DNA of 64,000 nucleotides. It comes from Chrysoperla carnea. Taxonomy: Eukaryota > Arthropoda > Insecta > Neuroptera > Chrysopidae. Made by a program: the position numbers and the translations under genes. The DNA lies in contig NC_058341.1 of the NCBI RefSeq assembly GCF_905475395.1, positions 36,533,501-36,597,500 of the forward strand, written 5' to 3'. Below, in pieces: positions 37,970 to 50,829 of this stretch. The notes beneath the pieces were generated by a model. The model worked only from the letters and a program-made list of their open reading frames with translations. It did no database searches and was not told the origin of the DNA. The stretch's first letter is position 1, and each line of letters begins with the position of its first letter.

Positions 37970-39666
37970 ATTATTATTTATTTATGGTTCAAGTTTTTGA
38001 ACTCTCTGTAAATCACTTCTTTAAAATTCATTTACTGTGAATTTACCTACATGATTCATCAGTAATTCAGTAAAATAATATAATATAAAATAAATGAAAT
38101 TCATCGATTCATCATACGACTCATTTTTCATCCACTTTTTTTTCTTTTTCAGTGAAGATTAAAATTCGAAACCCTTCAACACTTTTCCTAAGCATTTATA
38201 TGTGAAATTTTCTTCTTAGGAATCTTTATTCGCGTATATATTTTGTAGGAATAATATACTCTTCAGAGATCTATAGTCTTGATATAGGTAACATAATTTG
38301 GTGGAAGCGACGGGAAGAATAAGTGGAAGTGCAAGTATCATTTATAGTAAAAATACAAAATAATTATTAAATGTAAAAATCACAATAGAGTACATTTCAA
38401 TTGATTTATCAGTGATAATATTGAAAATAAAATTAGATTGAAAAATACATTTTTGTGAAGAATGATATTGAAAAGGTTTATAATGACTAAACACTAGGAA
38501 AGTACCTATATATTTTTTCCATTTCCAAAATCAATTTTGGTTTTCGTGAAACAATATATTAAAATTTAATGAAAAATTGAATATTCTTATTCATTGAAGA
38601 AAAATATGTAGCTTTCTTAAAAGATATATTGATTTATATATTTCAGGTTTGTTAATTTGATTTAATTTTTTCAAACATTTTGGGTGACTTATTTAAATAA
38701 AAGTTCTAAAAAACCGTTCAAAAATATTTGTAAAAACTTAAACTAGTCATGTAATAAAAGTGTACATACTTTAAAAAAATTATAATAGGCAATAAATCGT
38801 CAGATCATATGTTTTGGACCCTCTTATGTAAGCAAAAAACTTAACAATCTAAATAGGACTATCTAAAAAACAATTTTAAGAGCTATGTCGTTAATTTATC
38901 GATCGTAGCATCGAATATACATAGGGAGATATTTAAAAATTTTATTGTTTGAGTCACTGCTGAAAGATATAAAAACATAAATGAAAGTTTTTCTAAGACT
39001 ACCTTGAACTTAAAATTTTTAATAAATTTTTAAAATATTATATAAGTTGAATTGCTAGCCTTCGTCTCTAACAGTGGTTAATGAATGAATTTTCCAGTAT
39101 GAATAGTTATTGGGTCAGACTATATTTTGGCAACACATTTTCTCAATGATAGAATTTTAGACGCTGTTCGTTACTTGTAAAATTGAAAAACAAACAAATT
39201 AAAATTTTTTGAGAATTTTGGAAGTTTAAATCTTGTGAGGTATTCACTGAAGAAATATTCCTCAACTTACGTACTCGTTTGCAGTTACACTTTTTATTTA
39301 ATTTTTAAATATTGTCTAATCATACCTCGCGTATTGGGATTCGAGAAATTTAATGAACTCAAAATAATAATATTTATAAAGAGATATGTTATCAATTACT
39401 TATATCGAATAAATTGGCCGATCGATATGTCCGAATTATAAGTTTTTTTTTGTTTTTTGGAAATGGGACTCTAAGCCCCCTCTAGCCCAAGATCTTCATG
39501 GGCTAGAAATAGGAGTACTAGATCCTTTTCCTAGAAAATGAGCAAAAATATTGAAAATGTGCAATTTTTTTGGCATCCCAAAGAAAGGGATGACAAAGTT
39601 TCTTGAGGGATCGAATTTTTTTTTCCTTTGTCGAATCCAAACTGCCAATTTTTATGGATATTTCCA

Positions 39667-40286
39667 TTAAGGATGTACGGGCGCCAGGGCTATTTTGTAT
39701 AAAAAACTAGATTTTTATATAAAGTTGGACTAAGTCTAAATCAATTTTGTAAATTTTAAAGAGGGTTAAATTTTAGTTGCCCGATTATTTAAAAAAATAA
39801 ATTACTTCAAAAGTATTCATATTTAATATTAGTTTTATTGTAAAACGGTAAATGGATGATACGTTTTCATAGATTTCTCCAAAACTAGTTGGTAGAAATT
39901 AAAAAAAATTATTTAAATTAAAGTTAAAACCTTAATAAATTGTTGAAAAGAAAAAAAATCCCGTTGTGCCAGATTAATTAAGGATGTATGAGCACGGTAG
40001 CGGTGATACAAATTAAAAAAAATATATATTTTCATTTTTGATGGTGATTTATGTTATAACTTGACAATATAAGACGAAAAGTAAGAATAAATATTTTGAT
40101 ATCTGGAATAATTTTCAATTTTCAGTTCATATTTCGAAAACCAACAGATATCGAAAAACTTTATTCTTATTTTTTGTCGACATTCATGAAGTTATAACAC
40201 AACTTATTATCATAGTTGAAAATAAGGTACCTACAAATAATTTCAAGCACAAGTCTAAGCTCGCGTTGGCGCTTGTACTACCTTAA
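39667..40286. mobile_element. TTAAGG-ended TIR element with an internal second copy
   Basis: The left end TTAAGGATGTACGGGCGCCA pairs with the right end TTGGCGCTTGTACTACCTTAA (shown in part). A second left-type end, TTAAGGATGTATGAGCAC, lies at 39978. From there to 40286 the sequence is itself an inverted repeat (GTTATAACTT with AAGTTATAAC; ATATTTTGATATCTGG with CAGATATCGAAAAA). This suggests a foldback copy adjoining or inside an older relative. Confidence 0.65.
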
Positions 40287-40696
40287 TAGAACGTTTTTCA
40301 GTTAATTTCAATGAACTATATAATAATATATTGTCGAAGGATTGAATTGACTGTCGTCTATTGTCAAGGTTTGTAACGCAGGAACGCAGGAACTAGCTCT
40401 TTAATACCTAGTCTATTGTTTACATATATATTTTATTTGATAAAGATATATTCATGAATCGTGAACATTAATGAGACCGATACCGTATAGTATTTTATAC
40501 TGAATATATTATATTTTCATAATAATTAAACCATAATAAAATTGTTATGTGTAAAATAAAATAAAATAAAATCGTGAAAGAATATATTTTTCGATTGACT
40601 GCACTTAAAAATGTAAAAAATGACGGTTTTAATGATAAATTTGCTATCATTAAAATACTACCACCATGTTTTTATCCATTATACATAATTTTGTTG

Positions 40697-40800
40697 TTTA
40701 TCCGATGTACAATGTTTTGATTTAAATTTTTTTATCCGATGTATAATGTTTTGATTTAAAATTTTTTATCCGATGTACGATGTTTTGACTTTAAATTAGG
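40697..40800. repeat. Three tandem copies of a 34-bp repeat
   Basis: TATCCGATGTA followed by AATGTTTTGATTTAAA recurs with period 34 (TCCGAT at 40701, 40735 and 40769) and a few substitutions. A partial, more diverged unit may precede it. Confidence 0.85.
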
Positions 40801-42904
40801 GATTTGCATTCAGGAATAGATGTTATTTTAAGTGAGCATACAGATTATCATGGGGAATTTAATATCTGAAATGTGTCCCAAGAGCAGTGAAAAAATACAT
40901 CATTATATAGAATGGCCTATATAAAGAGCTATTTTATTAGCACAGATGTCCTTTCTACATTTTGTGTGTAAGTATATGTTATTGTACTTTTCAAATGAAT
41001 AAAGTCTTTATTACCCTGTTCTTTTTCAAAATAATAGTGGATAATTTTTTCAGAAATTTGATGTAGTTTATTGCAAAGCAATCTTTCACTTTTCTATGAA
41101 ATGATACTAAATCCCTTAAAACATTGTTAAAAAAATGTTAAAAACGTTTTTTAACTAATGTTTGAATAATGCAGTTTATAGTATCGAATGATTTTCCAGT
41201 TAGTTGCATCTTGACTGCATTATTAAAGTTTTATTTTCATAGATTTTTGGAACTATGTTCCTTATCGCACGTTCTCGTTTTGATTTGTTTGCTGATTTTA
41301 AACTAAACCCAAAAAAAAAAAAAAAAATACAACAAAAAAAAAAAAGACACCAAAAAACCGACCATTTCATTTAGATTACCGAGGAAACTAAAACTTTTTC
41401 AATCGTTTTATCATTTAAGATGAGTTGTGAAAGTTATCAGAAGTTAAAGATAACAGAGATAAATTAAAGTACAATGAAACTTATATGTCTTAATAAATAT
41501 CCTGATCAAACCAAATATAATGTACACACAATATAGCACGTAATGTGAGTTGACTACTAAATCAGAAGTATGTCATTTTTAAACTAATATTACAGTTAAT
41601 TCATACAGTAAAAACTAAAAGTAGCTATAAAATTAAATTCTTTAAAGAATCAAGCAAGTATTTGACTTCTAGAAGTAAGTAATAGTTAATATCTTAAATT
41701 TTCAGAAAAATATCTTGTAAATAAGAAAGGAAACGCTACCTTTATAATGTACCAAGGTGCGAAAGGAATATAGTTCCTACGGGGTGTATTTCCCACGACA
41801 CTACTCGTTCTTTTTTTAAATTGGAAATATACTTATTTGCCTTTTCAAGTCAAATAAAAATAGGGCAATAAAAAGTGGGTAGATCGTAGGCAAACGATAT
41901 AAAGGCAAAATGTGCGTTATTTTGATAGAAAAATTCTTAATGGGTTTGCTCTTTTTTTATTAAAGATGTCTTTGAGAGAAATAAGAAACAATAAAAATAA
42001 AAATTTGAGAATTTTCAATTATATATATCTGCTATTTAACAAATTTTCAACATTCAATAAATAATTGACTGGCACTTTCCTTAAGATTTTTTTTTTCAAA
42101 TTGATTATATCAGTTTCCTAATTAAAATATCAAATAAATATTAAATATTAAATATATTTTTTATTTTGTTATATCAATTAATCGCATAAAACATGGCGGT
42201 TTTATATAGGAGAAGAGTTGCCGCTTTAGCTATAACGCCATTTAATTTGTCCCTTTTCTAAATTATGCAGTCCAATTTACTTTCCTTCACGAATACCACT
42301 AAACAAAGCTCCAAATAATACCTCCAAATGTGTTAGATGTGCAAGTAAAAAATATATTTTAGGAAAAATCTAGAGTCGGTATGCTTTACATGGCGGTACG
42401 ATTTAGCCAAATCCCCATTACATTGTGCCTTTTGGCAATTTGAATGGATTTAAATACAAAAGAAAGCGATATCTATTGTTCTTATTTTTATAAATATAAG
42501 GCCTGTTACTTTTACGTAAAAAATTCGTAATTCATTTGCAGTTAAGGGTAATATCTTCTTAGTAATTAAGATCTGAAGAGATAAATATAAATAATAAAAG
42601 ATTTTATACAAAAATTATTAAGATAACCGTTAAAATTAGCATGACATTTATAAGTAAAAATACAAATATTATAAATTAATGCTAAGGTCATTGAATTTCA
42701 ATATAGAAATAAATTTTCCTTTCATTTTTAAAACCATAAAATATTATTATCATAAAACAGAAACCATTATTACCCGCTTAAAAACAAAAACCTATCGATA
42801 TTTTTTGAATAAACACATAGAAACGGAGTGCGTAAACATGTTTTATAATAAAAAAAAAAAAACTATCTAAAAAGAAGTGATAATATAAATTTTTTTTTAT
42901 AGTA

Positions 42905-43085
42905 AGTGATAGGGTTGTACGCACCTGATGCTCTCTGTTGTATTTGATGGCAGGTGACGCTGCTTTGTTGCAGGTTGGGTCTGAACAACGGCGGACACCG
43001 GCAGGTTATTGGCTGCAAAGCGGTCTGACCTTGGCGAGCCTATCCGCGCATTCTCCTCTCAGCCGTTACAACCACCGCGTCTATC
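42905..43085. promoter_or_regulatory. GC-rich island upstream of the 43.6-kb promoter
   Basis: About 180 bases of near-balanced composition with many CpG (AACGGCGGACACCGGC, TATCCGCGC, CCACCGCG) stand out from flanks that are mostly A and T. There is no convincing long open frame on either strand. Candidate splice signals occur (TTGCAG, CGGCAG/GTTATT), so a small exon is possible. A regulatory element or a second promoter is an equally good reading. Confidence 0.3.
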
Positions 43086-43597
43086 TATAATATAAAAAAA
43101 CTATTATATACATATCTTTTATATATACAGTTCTGTTTTTTTTTATATACAATTATTTTTTTTTAAACCATCATTTTAACTTTTTGAAAAGAAAAAAAAA
43201 ATTAATGGAGAATAATTATTTGAAATTAAAGTTAAAAGGTGTGGTAAAAGCTATTTTAAATATTCTTTTTTTGATTTAAATCAATTTTATAAATGGAAAT
43301 TTTTTTAAAATGAAAAATATGTTTAAGAAAATTTAATTTAAAAAAAAATATTTTATATTCATACCTGTTTAGTATAAAATAACCAATTAATATTTTTTAA
43401 TTGACCTTTTCCGTTTTTTTTATTTAAAAAAAAAACTACACAAAACACTTTAAAAAAATACTTATATCTTGTTTCTATATTCACAATAGAACCAAAAAAT
43501 CACGAGATATGAGTTCCAAACTCACGATTTATTTCTCTCAATAATTATTTAAGTATTGTTGTACAAAGAATTATTGTGGTTTGATGCAATTGTGGTG

Positions 43598-43743
43598 TAT
43601 ATAAAGCCAATCCGGCGTCTCGCATCAGACTGAATTCAGTGGTCGCTGTCACGGCCAAGGTAGTTACTAGACATACAATATACATATACGCGGATGGAGA
43701 TATGTGCGAGAGTGTAGACGCGAAACTTCAGCTTCATTAGCTT
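43598..43743 (+). promoter_or_regulatory. TATA + initiator core promoter with probable non-coding first exon
   Basis: TATATAAAG starts at 43598. TCAG with its A at 43627 lies 29 bases downstream, the spacing expected between TATA and the arthropod initiator. The next ~115 bases are less AT-rich (TCGCTGTCACGGCC, GTAGACGCGAAAC) and end at CTT/GTGAGT, a good donor at 43744, after which the DNA returns to A/T-rich intron-like sequence. Small ATG frames in the segment stop within 13 codons, so the exon would be 5' UTR. No downstream coding exon is visible here, so the gene body would lie beyond 64 kb or in exons too short to see. Confidence 0.45.
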
Positions 43744-46439
43744 GTGAGTCTTAAGAACTATTGGATTGGAGATTTTTTTGTTCTTGTATGTTGTTTTTTT
43801 TTTTTTTTTATATGTATGTTCGATTTCTGTTGTTTAAGACAAAGATAATTCATAATTCTAACAACATTTTTACTTGTATTTTCTATTTCATTTTTAAATG
43901 GTTTTTTATTTTTATTTTGAGTTTTGTTTTTTCTCCCTTTTATTAGAAATCATTTCGTTTTCAATTAAATGTTGGTTTTTTTGTTGTTGTTGTTGTGGAA
44001 GAATAAAAATACTTCTCTTGTGGAGAAGTTTTTACCGTACTTGTTCAGTTTGAAAGAGGAGGGACTTTTAAGTGTTATAATTATACGTACTTATATTTAT
44101 TATTAATTTTTGTATAATTCTTTCGTTTTATCCATGAAAAATAAACATTATAAAAGTTATTGAAAGTTGGGAGAAATTTTGCATACATTTTGAATTTGAG
44201 TGTTCTTAATCTTGTAAGAGTGATCCTTAGCGATGCTTAGCTATAAGTTTGCGAAAATAGCATGTTTGTAAATATATCGAAGCCAATGTACGTTTTAGAA
44301 ATAAAATATGGGTATCAATAGTTAGAATTACTTCAAAAAACATTTATAAAAAACATCAAATTCTTTTACTTCGAAAAAGAATAATTTAAAGATTGTTTTT
44401 TGTACGAAAATTGGATCTACAAGCCATAAAAGATGCAAAACTGTAGATAAATGTTGTCGGGATTTTTATACATATTTTAGAGAGAGACAGAATACTAAGC
44501 AAACTTGTATGTCAAATTCTTGGCACTGTTTTGATTCGGTTTTAAATTTAAATTTCTATAACCATGTGCGATTTATCAAAAATTTTCAGTTTCATATTGA
44601 AATAAATGACGCCCAGATTTAAGGAAAAATATTTTAAATCGTTAAATTTCTAAGTAAATGTAAACGAAAGTTATTGGAGTAGACAAGAAATATTTTTCGG
44701 AGGGATTCTAACAATAGTTGTGAGTAGCGTCCAAATCAGAGCCTTGATCTATTAGCGGGCTCTGTTTATTATCAAACTACACAGGTCTTGGGTCACTACG
44801 TGTTTTTTTTAAATAATAAATATACTTCAAACTTCGTGAGTGGCTTTCTTTTGACGAGTCTACCAAACTTTCCTTTACGATTTTTTTCGAAAAGACTGCG
44901 TTTTCAAATGAGCATGATGACGATAACTTATATAATTGAGTTATCGTTCTGAAAAAAAAACGTAGCAGGGAATTTGTCGAACACTATGACCACTTGATAA
45001 CATTAGTAATTATTAAACAATATTTGTCCGATAAAATACTGCAAAGATGAATACCACCTCGAACATGCCGTATTTAAGTATTTTTGTTTTTGAATATGTA
45101 CGCGTTTCATTTTTGCTGAATTGTTTAAAAATTATTATTTAGAATTATCAAATGGTCATAGTGTCAAATAAAATAGTCATAGTGTCCGTACGCTTGCTTT
45201 TATAATTGCGTAGAATATTTCCAAACAGTTATAAAATCGAGCCTAATCATTTTTTGGAAATTATAAGCTATATAGCTTGTGCAATTCGCTCAAAATAGAA
45301 AGTCGTGTATGAATAAGTGTTGCTAAATGATTTGAATTTCATTTCGTCTTTCCTAGCATGTTAGGATAACAATCTTGTCAAGAAACACAAATTTCGCATC
45401 GTCTACGTCTTTCGCGTATTCACAAGAAGCTATGTGGGTAAAAATGAAAATGTATTATTAATTTAACTTGATCGACTCTCGATAATATTATTCGTTTTTA
45501 CACCGACACTTTTGAAAATATTTGAAGAAATTGAAGTATTAACTTAGATATAATAGCGTAAAGGATAGTGCAACTAGACAACTTTTACTACAGTAAAACA
45601 AATTTAGACATTTTTGATTTATTCGTTGGATGGCGATTTTCTTTTCGTTCTTCGTTTTTGAATTTTGTGATAGAAACTTGTTCTTTGAATCCCAAAAATT
45701 AATCTCGAAGATTTTATGAAAACCATACGATTTTATAAATAGTAGCGCTATATGCATGAAGCTTCTATTTTTGCTTCAGCCAAACGGTCCTTAGATAAGG
45801 AAGGTTTAAAGATAGCAACAAATACAAAACTTTAAATTTATGTGACTATTTGTAAAAACGAAGCGTTTTAATAGTATAAAGTTGTAGTAATTGAATTAAT
45901 TTTATTATAATTTATCTATGAATACAGTAATTTACTAAAACAGAAAGTTACAGGTCCTGCTCTTGAAAAGCAGACAAAATTACCGCTTGGATAGATTATG
46001 AGCTCTGACAAAAAATTTAGAATTTTATACATTTCTTATATATTTGAATTATTTTAAAATGATGGATAAATTAGGATTTGAATTGCAAATAAATAATTTA
46101 AGATTTTTTTCCTTTTTTTTTTTTGTAAATAAATCTTTGTGTTGTTGAATCACAAAATTGAATCTTGATTTTAACAAGATATTTATTTATTTATACAGAT
46201 AAACTATTTGGAGGTGACATTTTTCGAGGATCAATATCCTTATGTATATTTTTTTTGGATATAAAACTGTTATTTGAAATACCGTTATCTTGCATATAAA
46301 TTATACCTAGGTGGTATATGTTATTTTTATTTCCTTTTTACTAGACACAAATAAGAAAAAAGTATGAATGATCAAGACATACAAAATTGTATATTTTTAA
46401 AGAATTGTTAGAAATATTGGTTTAAATGTTTATCTATTC
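43744..46439. other. Non-coding AT-rich stretch (possible first intron)
   Basis: No gene, RNA or clear element. It contains T- and A-runs, a (TTG)n tract near 43980 and a 13-base direct repeat (AGTCATAGTGTC type) near 45155-45187. Confidence 0.4.
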
Positions 46440-46794
46440 TAAAAAAAAATTTTCTGTAATCTTCCATACATATAAAATGCTTTGTTTTTAATGACTAACT
46501 GACTGACAGATCAACGCACAGCCTAAACAGCTGATTTTATTTTAGGCAGATTTAAATCTTTTAAGATCTAGAAGTTACCAACCGGTTTCGCTGAACGTTT
46601 TCGAAAACTATTGAATGGATTTTATTGAAACTTTACAATAATAGAGATCATAAATCAGAATAACACATAGGCTACAACTTATAAAGAAAGCAAAATAATT
46701 TGGTTTCATAAAAAAAGGCAACATATATTTCGAGTGTTATGTATGATGGGAAGATAGGTAAGATCGTCCAGCAAAGCGGGCGGGTTATTGCTAG
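46440..46794 (+). mobile_element. Non-autonomous Helitron-like element
   Basis: The 5' part has ATACATATAAAATGC, then ACTGACTGACAGATCAACGC followed by ACAGCCTAAAC, a combination common near the 5' end of insect Helitron-type repeats. The 3' end is GCAAAGCGGGCGGG, then TTATTG and CTAG at 46791-46794 followed by T, fitting the CTRR terminus and A/T insertion rule. No Rep/helicase coding sequence. It shares its 3' tail with the fragment ending at 4319. The exact 5' boundary is uncertain. Confidence 0.7.
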
Positions 46795-48527
46795 TATAAT
46801 ATACTTAACAAAAATTTCAACTGATCCGCTATATTTTATATTTAATATAGATACTTAGGTTTATATAACTTTAAGGGAAAATCACATATCAACTTGGAGG
46901 GAAAAATTTAAAAATGAGTTTTTTAAAGAGTATAAAGGTAGCGAAACAGGAGAGGTGCATTGGAACATCCATTCACCTTTTTATCCTTTTAAAAATATTC
47001 TTGAATTTCAGATTGCCACGACAACACTTTGATACTTATAGTGTATATTGGAGCAACTCATCTTCAAGCTCATTTCTTTACCCTTAAAATAAGCCATAAT
47101 AGAGCAAATATTGTTTATTTTTAACGAAACAAGTATTGTATTTTTGTTGAGTAGGCTTATAAAAATCCTGGAACGCAGACGCGATTCTATTAACACTAAA
47201 TTTCTGTTAGTAGCTGCAGTATCTGTCGTTTAACTCTCAAATACTTATTATTCCCCATTTTTTGGCATAATGGAAGATTAATTGAAAGGTGCAAAGGCTC
47301 TTGCCCAGAAGGGAATTATAATTACATTTTTTTTAAATGTACACTTTTAGATATCCCTGAAGAAAAAGTTTAGATAAAATATTAATCTCTCTTTTCAATG
47401 TGTTTGTGGCGTTAAACTAATAATATATTCCATTTAAATTTTAAAATTTTAATGTGTTGGAATCTGAAATTTATTTTCATTTGAATCAATCGTACAGTTT
47501 CAAAATAGTACGGAAAGCATAAATAAATTTAGAGACTTGAATGAGTGATAAAATTTTCAACCCAATTTTCAAGATACAATAAATATGTCTAAATAGAATA
47601 AATTTTGTCACTAGTTATTCGATTATGAATTATCATTTATTGAGATATTTTAAAAATTCAATGTTATAATTTTGAAAGGATTGCCTCATTAAGGACGTTG
47701 GATCGAAAAAAACTTTGTTTATGCAAGTTATTGCATAAGGGAACATTTTTATCTGATTATCTTTTGATTCAGCCCTAATACCGACAACGGTAAAGACATT
47801 CCATAACAATTACATAAACATTGCGTCTTTTGTTGTTTATAAAACTGCATGCCGGATGTAAATTGCATCTTTATTAATTAAAACAACAATAGATAAGTTA
47901 GCTAATAATGAAATCATTTATAAATAAATAAAAAAAGATTTAATTTTGATTATTTCATTGGCTTTGTTAATTTGATAATTACTTGATGTGGTTAAGAAGG
48001 TATAAGACCCACCTATTTGAACTGCTTGCTTTAAATGTTATTTTACCCCTTTAAAATAATACTTAAACGTATAATAACCTACAAATAAATATAAACCAAA
48101 AACGTATACACCAATTATTATTAGTTATGAAAATAACCTGAGGGAAGCCTAATTAATTATACCTATTATAGTTGTGGTATATTTAAATAAAACAAATTAA
48201 ATATGGAGTATTTCATATAGCTTGAAGTATTCTTTTGTTAATACCATAGATATAATAAGAGTTTTTTAAAGGAAAGAAGCTAGGAGAGAGTATTTTGAAG
48301 ATCAATGTTTAATAATGTGTTGCTAATAAAATAAAATATCTGCACCTATTTTCTGCATCTATAAATGATACAAGCAAAGAAAACAATTGGGCCTCTCTAC
48401 TGTATACAAGTTTGGATTGAAAATTTGGACTTTTTTCAAGAAATATAATTACAACATTATATTTTCAAATCAAGTTATCAAAAATATAAGTAAATAATAA
48501 ACAAAAAACTTTAGATAAAAAAAATCA

Positions 48528-48800
48528 GGTATTTACCAAATTAATTGTGCAGAATGCCCCGTTACGTATGTGGGGCAATCGGGCCGCGTATTCAAGAAAA
48601 GAATAGAGGAACATAGCGTATCAATTTGACTAAAAAACATTGGCGGAACAGCTTTTTCAGACCATTGCATTCTAAATGCCCATAAATTTGATGATAGATT
48701 CAAAATTTTACACACATGCGAGAAAGGGAAGCTTATGAACGTTTTAGAAGGGTTAAAAATTTGGTTACGAACTCCTTTTTTGAGTTTAAATTTCAGATAA
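48528..48800 (+). pseudogene. Penelope-like element GIY-YIG endonuclease fragment
   Basis: One frame reads GIYQINCAECPVTYVGQSGR then VFKKRIEEH, giving the GIY...YVG core, the CxxC pair typical of Penelope-like endonucleases, and the conserved R and EH. It continues through SDHCILNAHKFD to RTPFLSLNFR and a stop. A single in-frame TGA interrupts it after EHSVSI. The reverse transcriptase that should precede it is absent, so this is a 5'-truncated dead copy. It is followed by its 3' UTR. Confidence 0.85.
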
Positions 48801-49080
48801 TTTTCTTTAAATTATCATTTTAGTTTCCAAGGTATTCAAGAATAACGTCAAAAACTTTATAAAACCATAGTATATATTTTGTTATATTTATTATAAACAA
48901 ATTTTGTATAAGTTAATTTAATCTCTTGAGAATGAACGAAAGTTCGAAAAATTTTGAGCTCTAATATAATAAAACTGGTAGTCATACAACAATAAAAAAT
49001 TATTTTTTATTATTTTTTAATTATTTATTGTATTATAGTATGTACTTCCAAAAACCAAATATAAATTCAATTAAATTTCT
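48801..49080 (+). mobile_element. 3' tail of the Penelope-like element (copy 1)
   Basis: It is contiguous with the endonuclease fragment. It contains ATAAACAAATTTTGTATAA, TCTCTTGAGAATGAACGAAA and GTACTTCCAAAAACC, all repeated in the reverse orientation at 57918-58135. A hairpin GAAC-GAAA-GTTC followed by GAAAA lies at 48934-48949. Confidence 0.75.
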
Positions 49081-50829
49081 GCACTACATTTAGCTAGTGT
49101 ATAAATTTATTTTCTTATAGGCAACTTAGTAGACATACCTTGTTACTTGAATTTAATGTATTTGGAATTTTCCAACGGATATATCGGAAGAATTTAATTT
49201 CAATTTCATACACGGTAAGTAAACTATATATAAAGGATGTAGAATCCAAAAATAATATCGATTTCCTTCTATCCAGCCAGATTTTCTTGCAAATCTCATT
49301 TAAAAAAGCCAAAATCCAAAAAGTTAATAATTGGGGTTAGTAGGTATGATACAAACCTCTGCAATTTCAGTGAATGATACTAGGAATGGAAATAATCTCC
49401 GAATTTTCAGTTGAGCTTTAGTCTTTGACAAAAGTTTACCTTTTTTGTCTCTAAATTATTTTACTTTTTATCTTCTGTACTTTGCTTAGGTTATCACAAA
49501 CTATTAAGGTGTGGTTTTGTTGGGATAAGATCAACTGACAATTTCCAAGACTACGAGGTCCTATTTTTCCATAATTCTTCGAATTTTCAAATTAGTTTTG
49601 CAGTTTTTTAATATGTCATACTCCTATGCAGTTTTTAAATTGCAAACCTTTTTTATCTCTATACTTTTTGATAGATACTTACAATGTATCTACATAGTGG
49701 AAAATATGAAGAGCCGTCGCCTGATCATCATATAGAAAATGGCGTAACTGATTTTAAAGCAAAATATGGAAGTGTAAACGAATTTAGAATATTCAAACGC
49801 AGTTGAATCCGATGGGAAGGAAACCTTGTAAATGACCAAAGGTTGAAAGAATGAAAAAAACTTTTCATGTTTTTTACTATTTAGTCCATCGGAGACATAA
49901 TTTTACTGAATTTCTAGAAATTAATTTCCACAAAAATAAATTATAAAATAATTTTTTTTTGAGGTCATTTTGGCTTCTATATTACTAGATTTTGCATATT
50001 TTTCAGTATATTTTCAGACATAAGCGTGAAAATTGGCATCTGAAACCTGCCACCATTTCCCAGTCCTTTATCAGATTTTTGCATTTGTGCTAAAATTGAA
50101 AGTATCAAGCAGCATGATATTTCATTTATGGTGCGATTAATCTGTATTCATTTTTTTTCCGGTATCATGCTAGTTTTTACAGAGATAAAAATATAAAATA
50201 AAATATCGATATAGGCTTGTTTTTTTCGTTGGGGGTGAGTATTTATTACGCTAAAATTAGAGCGATTCAAAACTATATCTTGTCATTTAGTTAAGTTTTC
50301 AATTTTTGTTCACATATTTTATTAATAATTTTTTAATTTTGAATATATATTTTTTTTTAAATTAGACAAATACATCCTATTAATTTATTAATTACATCAA
50401 ATAATGTAATAAATAAATAGATAACGAAGTACCAGCGTAAAAGTTTCGAAAATTAAAATTTTAAAGTTAATTTTTTTCATGATTATCTTCATGAGTTTAT
50501 TTCAAGGTAAAATAATTATCTATAATGTAATTTTTATTTTTGTTCTTGGATAATAACTCGGATAATATTGTTCATTTTTTTGGTAGATCAGTTTCCGAAC
50601 ACTTCTTAATTTCTAACGAATTTTTTAGGTGAATTGACTAACCAATTTTCAATAAAATTTCCATCAAAATATTTTTCGATATTCCTGTGTCACTAAATGC
50701 TCGTCTAATATATTTAGTAAGATTTAAAAGTCAAGTGGTATTTAATTTGACATTTAAGTTTAAAATTTATTTATTTTTTAAAGTTCAATGTTTATAACAC
50801 CTATTATGTCCGCTATTATGTCGTACATA

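Noticed and set aside
48920-48960. Fully functional hammerhead ribozyme
   Set aside because: The stem and following GAAA are present, but TTGAGAA does not match the required CUGANGA core, so only a degenerate or different structure can be claimed.
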